DNA from: an uncultured Flavobacteriales bacterium
Lineage (GTDB): Bacteria; Bacteroidota; Bacteroidia; Flavobacteriales_D; Crocinitomicaceae
Length of the DNA: 64,000 bases
NCBI GenBank assembly: GCA_913054135.1
Contig: CAJXJK010000003.1
Location: 62,001-126,000 of the forward strand
Direction of reading: 5' to 3'
Below, piece by piece: positions 7,446 to 16,573 of the stretch. Position 1 is the first letter of the stretch. Every line of letters starts with the position of its first letter. Below the pieces are notes generated by a model. The model saw only the letters and a program-made list of their open reading frames with translations, made no database searches and was not told the DNA's origin. A program made the translations under genes and the position numbers.

Positions 7446-8237
7446 ATGAAAAAAGTATTAGCATTACTAGCTATCGTAGGTTTAATAACCTTTGGGATTT
7501 CTAACACAACCTATGCACAGGAAGGTGGCGAAGAAAACAACACTGAAGTGAATGAAGGCGAAGAAGGTGGAGAATCTGCATCAGCTGAATCAGGAGAAGG
7601 TTATTCAATGGTGACTGAATTAAAAAGAAGATTCATTGAAGGTGGACCTGGGTTCATGGGAATCGTATTATTATGTTTGATTTTCGGATTAGCATTAATC
7701 ATTGAAAGAATTGTTTATTTGAATTTAGCTTCAACAAACACTAAGAAATTGGTGCAAGACGTTGAAGATGCTTTAGCTTCAGGAGGAATTGAAGCTGCAA
7801 AAGCAGTTTGTAGAGACACAAGAGGTCCAGTAGCATCTATCTTTTATCAAGGTTTAGATCGTTCTGATGAAGGAATTGATCACGTTGAGAAAGCAGTAGT
7901 TTCTTATGGTGGTGTACAAATGGGATTATTAGAAAAAGGAATGTCTTGGATTGGATTATTCATTGCACTAGCACCAATGTTAGGGTTCATGGGTACAGTA
8001 ATCGGGATGATTAAAGCCTTTGATGATATCGCAAGTATGGGTACTATTGAAGCATCAGTTGTAGCGGTAGGTATTAAGATTGCCTTATTAACAACTGTAT
8101 TTGGTCTTATCGTAGCGATTATTCTTCAAGTATTCTATAACTACTTGTTAGCGAAAATTGATGGAATCGTAAACGATATGGAAGATGCATCTATCTCTTT
8201 GATTGATGTATTGATCAAGCATAACGCTTCAAAATAA
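7446..8237 (+). CDS. exbB: MotA/TolQ/ExbB proton channel protein
   Basis: 263 aa. First gene of a four-gene ExbB/ExbD operon that uses the proton gradient to drive TonB- or Tol-like work across the periplasm. It begins with a signal-peptide-like stretch (MKKVLALLAIVGLITFGISNTTYAQ) and an acidic Gly/Glu-rich linker (about 26-55), an extension common in Bacteroidota homologues. Three membrane segments follow: FMGIVLLCLIFGLALIIERIVYL, WIGLFIALAPMLGFMGTVIGMIKAF with the family signature, and IALLTTVFGLIVAIILQVFYNYL. The acidic cytoplasmic loop between segments 1 and 2 is normal for ExbB/TolQ. The promoter probably lies in 7301-7445. Confidence 0.92.
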   Translation: MKKVLALLAIVGLITFGISNTTYAQEGGEENNTEVNEGEEGGESASAESGEGYSMVTELKRRFIEGGPGFMGIVLLCLIFGLALIIERIVYLNLASTNTKKLVQDVEDALASGGIEAAKAVCRDTRGPVASIFYQGLDRSDEGIDHVEKAVVSYGGVQMGLLEKGMSWIGLFIALAPMLGFMGTVIGMIKAFDDIASMGTIEASVVAVGIKIALLTTVFGLIVAIILQVFYNYLLAKIDGIVNDMEDASISLIDVLIKHNASK

Positions 8238-8293
8238 ATTAGTAATAACACCTTTCTTTGAGTTCGCTCAAAGGGAACTAAAAACTTACAATT

Positions 8294-8785
8294 ATGAATG
8301 AAAAAGTAGTTGGATTAATAAGAACCGGTGGTGTGATATTACTAATGATAATTGGTACTATTTTCATTATCCAAGCAGCAGGCGCAAGTGATGTTGTTGA
8401 CTCAAGTACAGATGAGGCAGTAGCCAACTTTGGAAAAGTAGGAAGCGCAATCACGTTTGTGATTTGGTTAGCTTGGGCAGCACTTGGTGCAATTGTATTA
8501 TTCACCATTTGGGCTATTATTCAAAATCCTAAAAGATTTATTACACCAGCAATAAGCTTAGTTGTTTTCCTAGTATTAGGAGGATTAGCTTACGCTTTAG
8601 CTTCTGACGCTATTATCCCAGAATTAGTTGAACGTGGGGGTGAAGTTCACCCAGACATGACAGCTTCTTCTTTGAAATGGAGTGGAACCGGGGTAAAACT
8701 GACGTTTATCCTAGTGATTGTGGCTGTTGCCTTAATCCTGGTTTCAAGTGTAATGGGTGCCATGCGTTATTTTTCGTCAAAATAA
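8294..8785 (+). CDS. small membrane protein of the ExbB/ExbD operon
   Basis: 163 aa with no recognised domain. Four hydrophobic segments are visible: VGLIRTGGVILLMIIGTIFIIQAAG, AITFVIWLAWAALGAIVLFTIWAII, FITPAISLVVFLVLGGLAYALA and KLTFILVIVAVALILVSSVMGAM. It lies between exbB and the first exbD with short spacers (56 and 16 bp), a placement I know from other Bacteroidota, so a part in the same envelope motor is likely but inferred. The final residues RYFSSK are basic and probably cytoplasmic. Confidence 0.75.
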   Translation: MNEKVVGLIRTGGVILLMIIGTIFIIQAAGASDVVDSSTDEAVANFGKVGSAITFVIWLAWAALGAIVLFTIWAIIQNPKRFITPAISLVVFLVLGGLAYALASDAIIPELVERGGEVHPDMTASSLKWSGTGVKLTFILVIVAVALILVSSVMGAMRYFSSK

Positions 8786-8801
8786 TTTAAACACTTAAAT
8801 T

Positions 8802-9518
8802 ATGGCAAAAAGAGAAGTAGAAGAAATAAGTGCAGGGTCAATGGCGGATATCGCCTTCTTGCTTCTGATTTTCTTCTTAGTAACGACAACTGTTGAAGTT
8901 GATGCTGGTATCGGAAGAACTCTGCCTTTGAAAGTTGATCAGCCTGTTGATCAAGAACCCATTGATATTAGAGAAAGAGATATTCTTGAAATCAAAGCGA
9001 ACAGTCAAGATCAACTATTGGTTGAGAAAAAACTGACTCCAATTGAAGATCTAGAAGATATCGTAAGAGATTACTATACTGCCAATATTGATACAGAGAC
9101 AAATATTGACATGCCGGCTTATACTAAGATTGATCCGACAAGATGTCAAACTGAAATCTTAAAGTATCAGACATTGGTTGCTGAAAATGAAGAGAATGCT
9201 GCCGCACAAAAAGAGCTTGACAGTTGGAGAGCAAAATTAGAGTTGTGTCAGTCACTTCCTACTCAGCAATACTCTGAGATTTCTAAAATGGCAATTATCA
9301 GATTAGAAAATCAGGCAGGAACATCTTACGGTTTGTATATTCAAATTCAAAACATCTTGAAGAAAGTAGTGAACGAACAAAGAGTAAAGTATTGCACTGA
9401 AATTTGGGATAAAGATTACTTTGCTTTAGATAAGCAGAATTTAGAGGATCAAGAGATTATTAAAAAATTGAGAATCTTAGTACCTGAGCGTATTATAGAG
9501 GCTAAAATTGAAAGATAA
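8802..9518 (+). CDS. exbD: ExbD/TolR biopolymer transport protein, long form
   Basis: 238 aa against about 140 for E. coli ExbD. The single N-terminal membrane helix carries the protonatable aspartate, D16 in SMADIAFLLLIFFLVTTT. The periplasmic part begins with the TLPLKV strand region and includes a long insertion rich in Glu/Gln (about 110-150) with three cysteines (RCQTEI, LELCQS, KYCTEI) that could form a disulfide. The C-terminus IIEAKIER is near the exbD2 start, 2 bp away, so the pair is surely co-transcribed. Confidence 0.9.
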   Translation: MAKREVEEISAGSMADIAFLLLIFFLVTTTVEVDAGIGRTLPLKVDQPVDQEPIDIRERDILEIKANSQDQLLVEKKLTPIEDLEDIVRDYYTANIDTETNIDMPAYTKIDPTRCQTEILKYQTLVAENEENAAAQKELDSWRAKLELCQSLPTQQYSEISKMAIIRLENQAGTSYGLYIQIQNILKKVVNEQRVKYCTEIWDKDYFALDKQNLEDQEIIKKLRILVPERIIEAKIER

Positions 9519-9520
9519 TT

Positions 9521-9973
9521 ATGGGAAGATTTAATAAAGGAAAGAAAAGAGGAGTTCCTGGAGTAAATACTTCAGCACTTCCTGATATTATCTTCATGCT
9601 TTTGTTTTTCTTCATGGTTGCAACAACTATGAAAGAACAAGATTACTTGGTAGAGATTGACAAGCCTACGGCAAATCAAGCATTACCAATTGAAGATAAA
9701 GACAAAATTGATTTCGTTTATATTGGATTTCCAATTGACGCTAATCAAGGAACTGAACCTAGAATTCAGTTAAACGATCAATTAGCACCAGGCCCGGCAT
9801 CTGTTATTCCTTGGAAACTAGGAGCAGTAAGACCAGGAATGAGAGCATTTGATATTCCAACATCATTGAAAGTTCATAAGGATGTAGGAATGCGTGTTGT
9901 ATCTGACGTAAAAGAAAACCTAAGAGAAATTGATGCTATTAAAATCAATTACTCGGCAGACGCCAGAGACTAA
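9521..9973 (+). CDS. exbD: ExbD/TolR biopolymer transport protein, second copy
   Basis: 150 aa, normal length. A basic cytoplasmic start (GRFNKGKKRGVPG) is followed by SALPDIIFMLLFFFMVATT with the key aspartate D22, then a periplasmic domain that ends in a strand-rich region (MRVVSDVKENLREIDAIKINYSA). Two different ExbD proteins beside one ExbB suggest a heteromeric ExbB5-ExbD2-type motor; this is inference from gene content. Last gene of the operon, followed by a strong terminator. Confidence 0.9.
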   Translation: MGRFNKGKKRGVPGVNTSALPDIIFMLLFFFMVATTMKEQDYLVEIDKPTANQALPIEDKDKIDFVYIGFPIDANQGTEPRIQLNDQLAPGPASVIPWKLGAVRPGMRAFDIPTSLKVHKDVGMRVVSDVKENLREIDAIKINYSADARD

Positions 9974-9994
9974 ACACTTTTATTAATAAAGTTC

Positions 9995-10028
9995 AACCCT
10001 GATTTCATTTATGGAGTCAGGGTTTTTT
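9995..10028 (+). terminator. intrinsic terminator of the exbB-exbD operon
   Basis: An 8-bp perfect stem AACCCTGA (9995-10002) / TCAGGGTT (10017-10024) with a 14-nt loop is followed by T residues up to 10028. It lies 22 bp after the second exbD stop. The convergent CPBP gene ends at 10044, so the hairpin may serve both strands, but the T-run favours the plus strand. Confidence 0.85.
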
Positions 10029-10043
10029 TATGTCTTGAAGTTT

Positions 10044-10811
10044 CTAAGAGATCGTAGTCTCAGGAAAGAAGACCATTACAGTGAGTGTCGCAGCATTGAA
10101 TAAAGCATGCAGTATGATCGAATACCTTATGTCTTTAGTATGATGATAGATATAACCAAATAAGCCTCCCATAGCGATCATTGGAATCAGATTCCAAGGT
10201 TGGGTGTGCAATGCTGCAAATATCGTTGCTGAAGTCCAAATTGCGAAGTGTATTTTACCGTTACTTACTAGCGCTAACTTTTTAAACAACAAGCCTCTAA
10301 AAACCAACTCCTCAACTAATGCTGGCAATATTGAACTTGCCAATAAGAATATTGGAAAGAGCGAAGAATTCGCGTTATTGAATAAACCTGTATACAGCTC
10401 TTCACGTTCAATTTGCCTTTCTATCATTCCACTAGCCGGAAATTGCTGAATTATCCAGTGATTAAACATAGTAAGGCCATTCACAATAAACACCATGGGC
10501 ACGAAACCAAGTATGATGTAGAACAAATACTTGAAATTGAACTTTTGATAATCTAAGGCATCCTTAAACTTAACGTTTACGATTTTAAGATAAACCACAA
10601 ATGCCATCAAAAACATTCCCAATTGAGAAGACACAAAAATGGTTATTCCAATCTTTGGGTTTGATAGTTCAAAGGCCTCAAGTTCAGCAGGAGAAACAAT
10701 GAGAGTGAGAGCTAAGGACATTAAGATTCCTGCAACCAGATAAAGTCCTGCAAAAATGAGTAGCAGAAGCAATGACGTTTGCATTTGAGGGCTAAATTGT
10801 CTCTTCTCCAT
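10044..10811 (-). CDS. CPBP family intramembrane glutamic protease
   Basis: 255 aa with about eight hydrophobic segments. All conserved CPBP (Abi/Rce1-like) motifs are present: E167-E168 and R172 in PALVEELVFRGLLF, H202 in FAALHTQPW, and H235 with N239 in LHALFNAAT. The family includes eukaryotic CAAX prenyl protease Rce1 and bacterial proteins for membrane processing, bacteriocin self-immunity or stress. The substrate is not evident. It starts 3 bp after the rodA stop, so it is the probable last gene of the rod-shape operon. Confidence 0.9.
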   Translation of the reverse strand: MEKRQFSPQMQTSLLLLLIFAGLYLVAGILMSLALTLIVSPAELEAFELSNPKIGITIFVSSQLGMFLMAFVVYLKIVNVKFKDALDYQKFNFKYLFYIILGFVPMVFIVNGLTMFNHWIIQQFPASGMIERQIEREELYTGLFNNANSSLFPIFLLASSILPALVEELVFRGLLFKKLALVSNGKIHFAIWTSATIFAALHTQPWNLIPMIAMGGLFGYIYHHTKDIRYSIILHALFNAATLTVMVFFPETTIS

Positions 10812-10814
10812 TAT

Positions 10815-12185
10815 TTATTGTAAAACGATTTTTCGTTCAGAGTCTAATTTAATCAGAATAAACAATAAGAGTGAGAAGGTCAATACTGATGATCCTCCAT
10901 AACTAAATAGCGGTAGTGGTATACCAATTACTGGAGCAAGGCCAATTCCCATACCTACATTAATCATAACATGATAAAAGAAGATTCCGGCCACGCAATA
11001 AGCAAATATCCTTGTATAGCGCGACCTTTGCCGTTCGGCGACGGATACAATTTTAATGAGGAGCACACAGTAAAAAATCACTAAGAATGCTGAACCTAAA
11101 AAGCCCCGCTCTTCAGACCAAGTACAAAAAATGAAATCTGTACTCTGCATTGGTACGTGCTTTTGACTAGCGTTTGCCAATGTCGCCTTTTGGTAACCTT
11201 TGCCTGCAAATCCGCCAGAACCAATTGCCGCTTTGGCTCTGTTCACATTATAACCTTTCCCATCAGGATCTTCCATCTTACCTAAAAGCAATTCAATCCT
11301 CTCTTTTTGATGATCATCTAAAAATGTACCATATCCCCACTCAACAAAATTTACGAATAGAATAGAGACTATAATACTTCCGACAAGAGCTCTATATAAA
11401 CCTCCTCTGTTTCTCTTCAAAACAAAGTTTCTAATAAGCAAATAGAATGCGAGTCCGATAAATAATAACGCTAAAACAATCCCGAATTTACCGCCCATTT
11501 TAATCTTCAACAATGGAAGCATAAAACTAGAATCAGCAACAATCAAGGTGATCACAGCAATTATAACAGCTACCAACAAAAACAGAAGGACGTTACCTGC
11601 ATATCCTTCACGATAAAGAACAAGAATAAAAGAAGTGAAAATGATGAATGTTCCGGCATCTGGCTGAAGTAATACGAGTAATGAAGGGATAGCTAAAATG
11701 GTCACCGTTTTCCAATTCTGCGTTACAAGAGCCATTAAATAACTAATGCTTATCCTAGGAGTTAAAGGAGTTTTTGGTGGGGGATTCTCGGCCAAATGAG
11801 CAGAAAGGGCAAGACAGACGCCTACCTTGGCGACTTCAGAAGGTTGTATACCGAACGACCCAATTCCGAACCACGACTTTGCTCCGTTAATAGGTTCAGT
11901 AAAGAGCACAAGAACTAGCAAGAGCACCAATACACCATAGGCCCAAAAGGACAATTTTCTTATCAAGGAGCCGTCCACAATCATGATAATCACTCCTATA
12001 AAAAGTGCGATTCCTATCCACATGATCTGTTTTCCGTGCTCTGTTTCTAAATTGAACAGCCCTGGTTTCTCTGGATTGTAGACTGAAGAATAAACATTAG
12101 AAACACCTAATACTACCACAAGAAAATACATTCCTACAAGTACCCAGTCAACATCTGCCCATATTTTATCATTTCCACCTCTCAC
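10815..12185 (-). CDS. rodA: rod-shape SEDS glycosyltransferase RodA
   Basis: 456 aa, multi-spanning SEDS protein (FtsW/RodA/SpoVE). It polymerises lipid II into glycan strands during side-wall growth together with PBP2. Typical segments: GAKSWFGIGSFGIQPSEVAKVGVCLALSAHLA, LLVLLQPDAGTFIIF, GSGGFAGKGYQKATLANASQKHVPMQSTDFIFCTWSEERGFLGSAF, and IGIPLPLFSYGGSSVLTFSLLLFIL at the C-terminus. It shares one base with the mrdA stop (12185). Next to mrdA it is RodA and not FtsW. Longer than E. coli RodA (370 aa), with an extra loop and helices around 215-290. Confidence 0.95.
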   Translation of the reverse strand: MRGGNDKIWADVDWVLVGMYFLVVVLGVSNVYSSVYNPEKPGLFNLETEHGKQIMWIGIALFIGVIIMIVDGSLIRKLSFWAYGVLVLLLVLVLFTEPINGAKSWFGIGSFGIQPSEVAKVGVCLALSAHLAENPPPKTPLTPRISISYLMALVTQNWKTVTILAIPSLLVLLQPDAGTFIIFTSFILVLYREGYAGNVLLFLLVAVIIAVITLIVADSSFMLPLLKIKMGGKFGIVLALLFIGLAFYLLIRNFVLKRNRGGLYRALVGSIIVSILFVNFVEWGYGTFLDDHQKERIELLLGKMEDPDGKGYNVNRAKAAIGSGGFAGKGYQKATLANASQKHVPMQSTDFIFCTWSEERGFLGSAFLVIFYCVLLIKIVSVAERQRSRYTRIFAYCVAGIFFYHVMINVGMGIGLAPVIGIPLPLFSYGGSSVLTFSLLLFILIKLDSERKIVLQ

Positions 12186-14059
12186 TACTTCTTCTTTTGA
12201 TATCTAATTGGCATTAAATCAGCTTCCAAAATTCTGTTCTCTTTAATGGTATCCTTAATTTCACCTGTCAGATACTGTTCAATTAACAAACTTGCAATTG
12301 GTGCGGCCCATGTTCCTCCAAATCCTGAATTTTCAATGTAAACCGACACTGCAATTTTTGGATCATCTTTTGGGGCGAACGCAATGAAAATAGAGTGGTC
12401 AATTAGCTGATGTCTTTTGCCATTGTACATTTTGAAATTCTCGGCAGTTCCAGTCTTTCCACAAATGTCTAAACTGTCTACTCTCGCTCTTCTTGCTGTT
12501 CCTCCTGGTTCATGAACCACACGCCACATTCCATCCACTACAGGGTCAAAATATTTAGGTTCAACCTTCGTCTTTCGCTTGGTTGTATAGACCGAAGGAA
12601 CATCTCCATCTTCAATTTCTTTTACAAAATGTGGATAATAAAAATGACCTCTATTAGCCATCACACAGGCAATGTTTGCCATTTCAAGAGGGCTCACTAA
12701 AACTTCTCCTTGACCAATAGAATTTGAATAAATGGTACTGTATGCCCAGCCAAACTTTCCGTACGGGTTTGATTTTGAAGGGAACTCATTATCATAAAAA
12801 TCTGTGTTTGGAATAAATCCATATCTCATGGCCGGAAAATCAGTTTTCATATCTTCTCCCAATCCAAAACTGTGTAGATATTCAGCCCAAATATCTAGCC
12901 CGATCGCAGCATCTGCGAAGTGACTTTTGTTTTTTCCTTGCTGAATGATTTTACGCGTAACGTAGTAAAAATAAGGGTTGCAAGACATTTTTACTCCATC
13001 TGAAACTCCTCTAGCCGTAGGATGGTTATGACATCCTACTAAACTTTTTGTACAAGGGAAACTAGCCTCTTCGGTAATCACACCTTCTTGCATAGCAATC
13101 AAAGCCATCAAAGTTTTAAAAGTTGAGCCTGGTGGATAAGTTGAATTGGCCGAGCGATTTAACAAAGGCAAAAGGGTATCTTGAGCAAGCTCGCCATAGT
13201 TCTGGCCGAGACGTCTACCTACTAGCAAATTCGGATCATATGTTGGAGAAGAAATCATTGTTAAAACCTCTCCTGAAGATGGTTCAAGAACCACAATACT
13301 TCCACGTTTATTTCGCATCAATTCTTCACCATACTCTTGTAAATCAGCATCTATGGTTAAGGTGACACTTTTTCCTTGTTGCGCAATAGTATCATAGGCA
13401 CCATCTTCATAACGATCGGTTTCAATACCAATAGCATCTTGTAAGTAATACTTAACACCTTTCTCTCCTCTCAACACTTGCTCATAGCTTTTCTCGATTC
13501 CACTTTTACCAATCATATCACCTGATTTGTAATAAGCATCTCTCTTAATATCGCTTGAATCAACTTCAGACATATATCCTAAAACATGAGCAGCAATAGG
13601 CTTTGGATAAATTCTAAGTGTTCTTTCAACTTCGAAAAACCCAGGATATTTGTACATCTCTGGTCCAATATCTGCAAACTCATCTGGCGGAATTTGTCTT
13701 ACAACTTCTGATGATTTACGGTAAGAATAATCTCTTGCCTTGTTCATCTTCTTGGTGTACTCTTCAAGTGAAATATCAAGCAATTTGGCCAAAGAAACGC
13801 TATCAACATCTTCGTCCATTTGTTTGGGTATCACCCTAATATCGTAGTAAACTTCGTTTGAAATCAGTTTTTGTCCGTTACGATCATAAACAATTCCACG
13901 TGCGGGATAAGTAATTACTTTGTTCTCTGAAATTTGTGCTGCTCTCTCTTTCCATTTATCATCTACCACTTGCATGTAGAATAACCTTACCACAAAAATG
14001 AGCGGAATCATTATAAAAATGAGCGCAATGACATATTTCCTGTTGTCAATGTTTCTCAT
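12185..14059 (-). CDS. mrdA: penicillin-binding protein 2 (elongation transpeptidase)
   Basis: 624 aa. Monofunctional class B PBP that cross-links peptidoglycan in the elongasome. It has a short cytoplasmic start and one membrane anchor (YVIALIFIMIPLIFVVRLFYMQV), a dimerisation/pedestal domain (about 45-240), and a transpeptidase domain with the active-site serine S312 in PPGSTFK, SCN in KMSCNPYFYY, and KTG in ICGKTGTAENFK. The start overlaps the mreD stop by 4 bp. Its placement after mreBCD and before rodA fixes the role. Confidence 0.95.
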   Translation of the reverse strand: MRNIDNRKYVIALIFIMIPLIFVVRLFYMQVVDDKWKERAAQISENKVITYPARGIVYDRNGQKLISNEVYYDIRVIPKQMDEDVDSVSLAKLLDISLEEYTKKMNKARDYSYRKSSEVVRQIPPDEFADIGPEMYKYPGFFEVERTLRIYPKPIAAHVLGYMSEVDSSDIKRDAYYKSGDMIGKSGIEKSYEQVLRGEKGVKYYLQDAIGIETDRYEDGAYDTIAQQGKSVTLTIDADLQEYGEELMRNKRGSIVVLEPSSGEVLTMISSPTYDPNLLVGRRLGQNYGELAQDTLLPLLNRSANSTYPPGSTFKTLMALIAMQEGVITEEASFPCTKSLVGCHNHPTARGVSDGVKMSCNPYFYYVTRKIIQQGKNKSHFADAAIGLDIWAEYLHSFGLGEDMKTDFPAMRYGFIPNTDFYDNEFPSKSNPYGKFGWAYSTIYSNSIGQGEVLVSPLEMANIACVMANRGHFYYPHFVKEIEDGDVPSVYTTKRKTKVEPKYFDPVVDGMWRVVHEPGGTARRARVDSLDICGKTGTAENFKMYNGKRHQLIDHSIFIAFAPKDDPKIAVSVYIENSGFGGTWAAPIASLLIEQYLTGEIKDTIKENRILEADLMPIRYQKKK

Positions 14060-14571
14060 TTCTTAGATGGTTTGTAGAAGATGTATTGAAACAGAATTAT
14101 AAGTCCGATTGAAAAGATAAAGGACATGAATGTTTTGGCCAAAATTAATACGAAGAGGTCAAAACGAAGAATTTCGATAGAAAAGAACCAAAGATGATGT
14201 GCAAAAATGATAACCGACACATAAGCCAAGAACCATGTGGTTCCCATATCCTGAATAGAGGGTAAGAGGGATGTATCATATCCTTCTTTTGGTCTAATGT
14301 ATTTCATTATTGTTGGTCTCAAATAACCAATAAACAAGGCAGAAGAAGCATGTAAACCGAAAGTGTTTGAAAAGGCATCAACACTGACACCAAGAATTAG
14401 GGCAACTCCCATTGTGATTACCGCATTCAGCTCAAAAGGTAACATCATTATCATGATTGGATAAACCATTGGGTTGAAATATTCATTTATTTGAATATTG
14501 TTAACCACTAGCCCTTGAATGAGAACAATCAAGATAAAGATCAAACTATATTTTACCCACTTATTATTCAT
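14056..14571 (-). CDS. mreD: rod-shape-determining protein MreD
   Basis: 171 aa, five or six membrane segments, poorly conserved as usual for MreD. Identification rests mainly on position: it overlaps mreC by 8 bp and mrdA by 4 bp in the standard mreBCD-mrdA-rodA order. Segments include YSLIFILIVLIQGLVVNNIQI, AVITMGVALILGVSVDAFSNTFGLHASSALFIGYL (matching the small-residue-rich centre of MreD) and SFIFSIGLIILFQYIFY. Confidence 0.88.
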   Translation of the reverse strand: MNNKWVKYSLIFILIVLIQGLVVNNIQINEYFNPMVYPIMIMMLPFELNAVITMGVALILGVSVDAFSNTFGLHASSALFIGYLRPTIMKYIRPKEGYDTSLLPSIQDMGTTWFLAYVSVIIFAHHLWFFSIEILRFDLFVLILAKTFMSFIFSIGLIILFQYIFYKPSKK

Positions 14572-15397
14572 TATCCATCAAGTCGCCTTCGAGTTCGGCT
14601 TGCTCATCCTTTAAAAAGTTCTTTACCACATAAACATGATAGGCCGAATTGAAATTCACAGCCAAATCAATATTTACATTCAATGTTGGTTTACCATCAA
14701 TAGAGATCAGTTCCTTTACAGTTCCAACTAACTGACCTTCTGGGAATATTCCTTTATTCCCTCTGCTAACTATCTCATCTCCTTCTTGAATATCAATATC
14801 TCTTGTAACACCATTAATTTGTGCAATTCGGTTATCCTCACCACTCCATTTGAGTAACCAGTGTTCATTGTTTTTCTTCAGTTTTACCGAAATATTTATA
14901 TTCTCAGAAAGTAGCGTCTTAACTATTGAGTAGTGACTTGAGGCGTCTACAATAAAGCCAACAATCCCATCCTTGGAGATAACTCCCATTCCTTCACCAA
15001 CACCACTCTTAGTGCCTTTATTAATGGTGAAATAATTATCTCTTTTATTGTCAGATGAATTAATTACTGCTGCCGGAATGTACTGATACTGTTGCTCGTA
15101 GAGCGTGTCATTTACATAATAAACCTTGTCTTGAAGTTTGTAGAAACTCTCAGGTAAAAGCTCTCTTAATTCGGCATTCTCTTTAGCCAAACTATCATTA
15201 GCTTCTGATAGGCTAAAATGTTTAGAAATATTGTGTTTTTTCTCAACGAACCATCCTACCACAGATGAAGACGTATTCATCAAAGTCGCTTTGTGATAAT
15301 TTTTTGAGTTGAAGAATAAGCCTAATACAAATACCTGCAGCAAGAGAAAGATTATAAAATCTCTAAATTTCTTTAAGAATTGGAGCAGTCTTCGCAT
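14564..15397 (-). CDS. mreC: rod-shape-determining protein MreC
   Basis: 277 aa. Bitopic periplasmic scaffold linking MreB to PBP2 and RodA. One N-terminal membrane helix (FIIFLLLQVFVLGLFF), a coiled-coil stretch (about 55-85, SLAKENAELRELL), then two beta-barrel domains with the family signatures AAVINSSDNKRDNYFTINKGTKSGVGEGMGVIS and GDEIVSRGNKGIFPEGQLVGTV. It follows mreB after 27 bp. The acidic C-terminal tail (EQAELEGDLMDNE) extends over the mreD start. Confidence 0.95.
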   Translation of the reverse strand: MRRLLQFLKKFRDFIIFLLLQVFVLGLFFNSKNYHKATLMNTSSSVVGWFVEKKHNISKHFSLSEANDSLAKENAELRELLPESFYKLQDKVYYVNDTLYEQQYQYIPAAVINSSDNKRDNYFTINKGTKSGVGEGMGVISKDGIVGFIVDASSHYSIVKTLLSENINISVKLKKNNEHWLLKWSGEDNRIAQINGVTRDIDIQEGDEIVSRGNKGIFPEGQLVGTVKELISIDGKPTLNVNIDLAVNFNSAYHVYVVKNFLKDEQAELEGDLMDNE

Positions 15398-15424
15398 CTA
15401 TCATTTAGGCTGTTTGAGTTAAAC

Positions 15425-16453
15425 TTATCTCATTAAGAATTGGAATCTATCGATATTTTTAAGAGCGATACTTGTTCCTCTTGCAACCGCTCTCAATGGA
15501 TCTTCAGCAATGTGAACTGGCAATTTCGTTTTTTGCGAAATCCTTTTATCTAATCCTCTTAACATTGATCCTCCACCTGCAAGGTAGATTCCTGTTTTAT
15601 AAATATCTGCAGATAACTCTGGTGGAGTCATCTCTAATGCACTTAATATTGCTTCTTCAATCTTTGAAACAGACTTATCTAAAGCATGTGCAATTTCAGA
15701 ATAAGTAATTAAAATCTCTTTCGGAATTCCGGTCATTAAATCTCTACCACGAACGGCATATGGCTCTGGAATTTTATCTTCATCTAGTTCTGTCAATGCA
15801 GAACCAACTTGAATTTTAATTTGTTCAGCTGTACGTTCACCAACTAAGATGTTGTGCTGACGTCTCATGTACTCTTCAATGTCAGATGTGAAATCATCCC
15901 CCGCTACACGAATAGATTTATCACAAACAATACCTCCCAATGCGATTACTGCAATTTCAGAAGTACCACCTCCTATATCAATAATCATATTTCCCATTGG
16001 CTCTTCAACGTCAATACCAATACCTATGGCAGCTGCCATAGGCTCGTGAATCAAATACACCTCTTTTGCTCCCGCATGTTCAGCACTATCACGAACGGCA
16101 CGTTTCTCAACCTCAGTAATACCTGAAGGAATACAAATCACCATTTTAAGAGAAGGGTTGATAATTTTAGGACCAGAGGTAATCATCTTGATCATTCCTC
16201 TAATCATTTGCTCCGCGCTTTCGAAATCTGCAATTACACCATCCTTAAGTGGCCTAATTGTTTCAATCAACTTATGCGTTTTACCGTGCATTTGTTGAGC
16301 TGTCTTTCCGATAGCTACAATTTTCCCTGTTTGGATGTCTTTTGCCACAATTGAAGGTTCATCAACTACCACCTTATCATTCATGATAATTAGCGTATTT
16401 GCTGTTCCTAGGTCAATTGCAATCTCTTGCGATAAAAAGTCAAATAATCCCAT
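15425..16453 (-). CDS. mreB: actin-like rod-shape protein MreB
   Basis: 342 aa, the normal size. Membrane-associated actin homologue whose filaments direct side-wall synthesis. Phosphate 1 motif IDLGTANTLI (about 13-22), phosphate 2 IDIGGGTSEIAVIALGG, adenosine motif GIYLAGGGSMLRGLDKRI and the RPLKDGVIADFESAEQMIRGMI region are all intact. It is the first gene of the shape operon; purH lies 120 bp upstream on the same strand. That gap may carry an internal promoter, though I could not pick a convincing one. Confidence 0.97.
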   Translation of the reverse strand: MGLFDFLSQEIAIDLGTANTLIIMNDKVVVDEPSIVAKDIQTGKIVAIGKTAQQMHGKTHKLIETIRPLKDGVIADFESAEQMIRGMIKMITSGPKIINPSLKMVICIPSGITEVEKRAVRDSAEHAGAKEVYLIHEPMAAAIGIGIDVEEPMGNMIIDIGGGTSEIAVIALGGIVCDKSIRVAGDDFTSDIEEYMRRQHNILVGERTAEQIKIQVGSALTELDEDKIPEPYAVRGRDLMTGIPKEILITYSEIAHALDKSVSKIEEAILSALEMTPPELSADIYKTGIYLAGGGSMLRGLDKRISQKTKLPVHIAEDPLRAVARGTSIALKNIDRFQFLMR

Positions 16454-16573
16454 CTGTCTCCTTCTTGTTTGTTTTTGTACTTGGTCTAATCTATCTGTTT
16501 TACTGATTTTACAAGAAAATGTTTCTTTTTACTTCAATTAAAGACAGTTATTCTTTTGTCGTTGGTTAATAAT

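Noticed and set aside
16454-16573. Separate small gene or promoter between purH and mreB
   Set aside because: 120 bp without a frame; no element fitting TAnnTTTG with an upstream TTTG could be supported.
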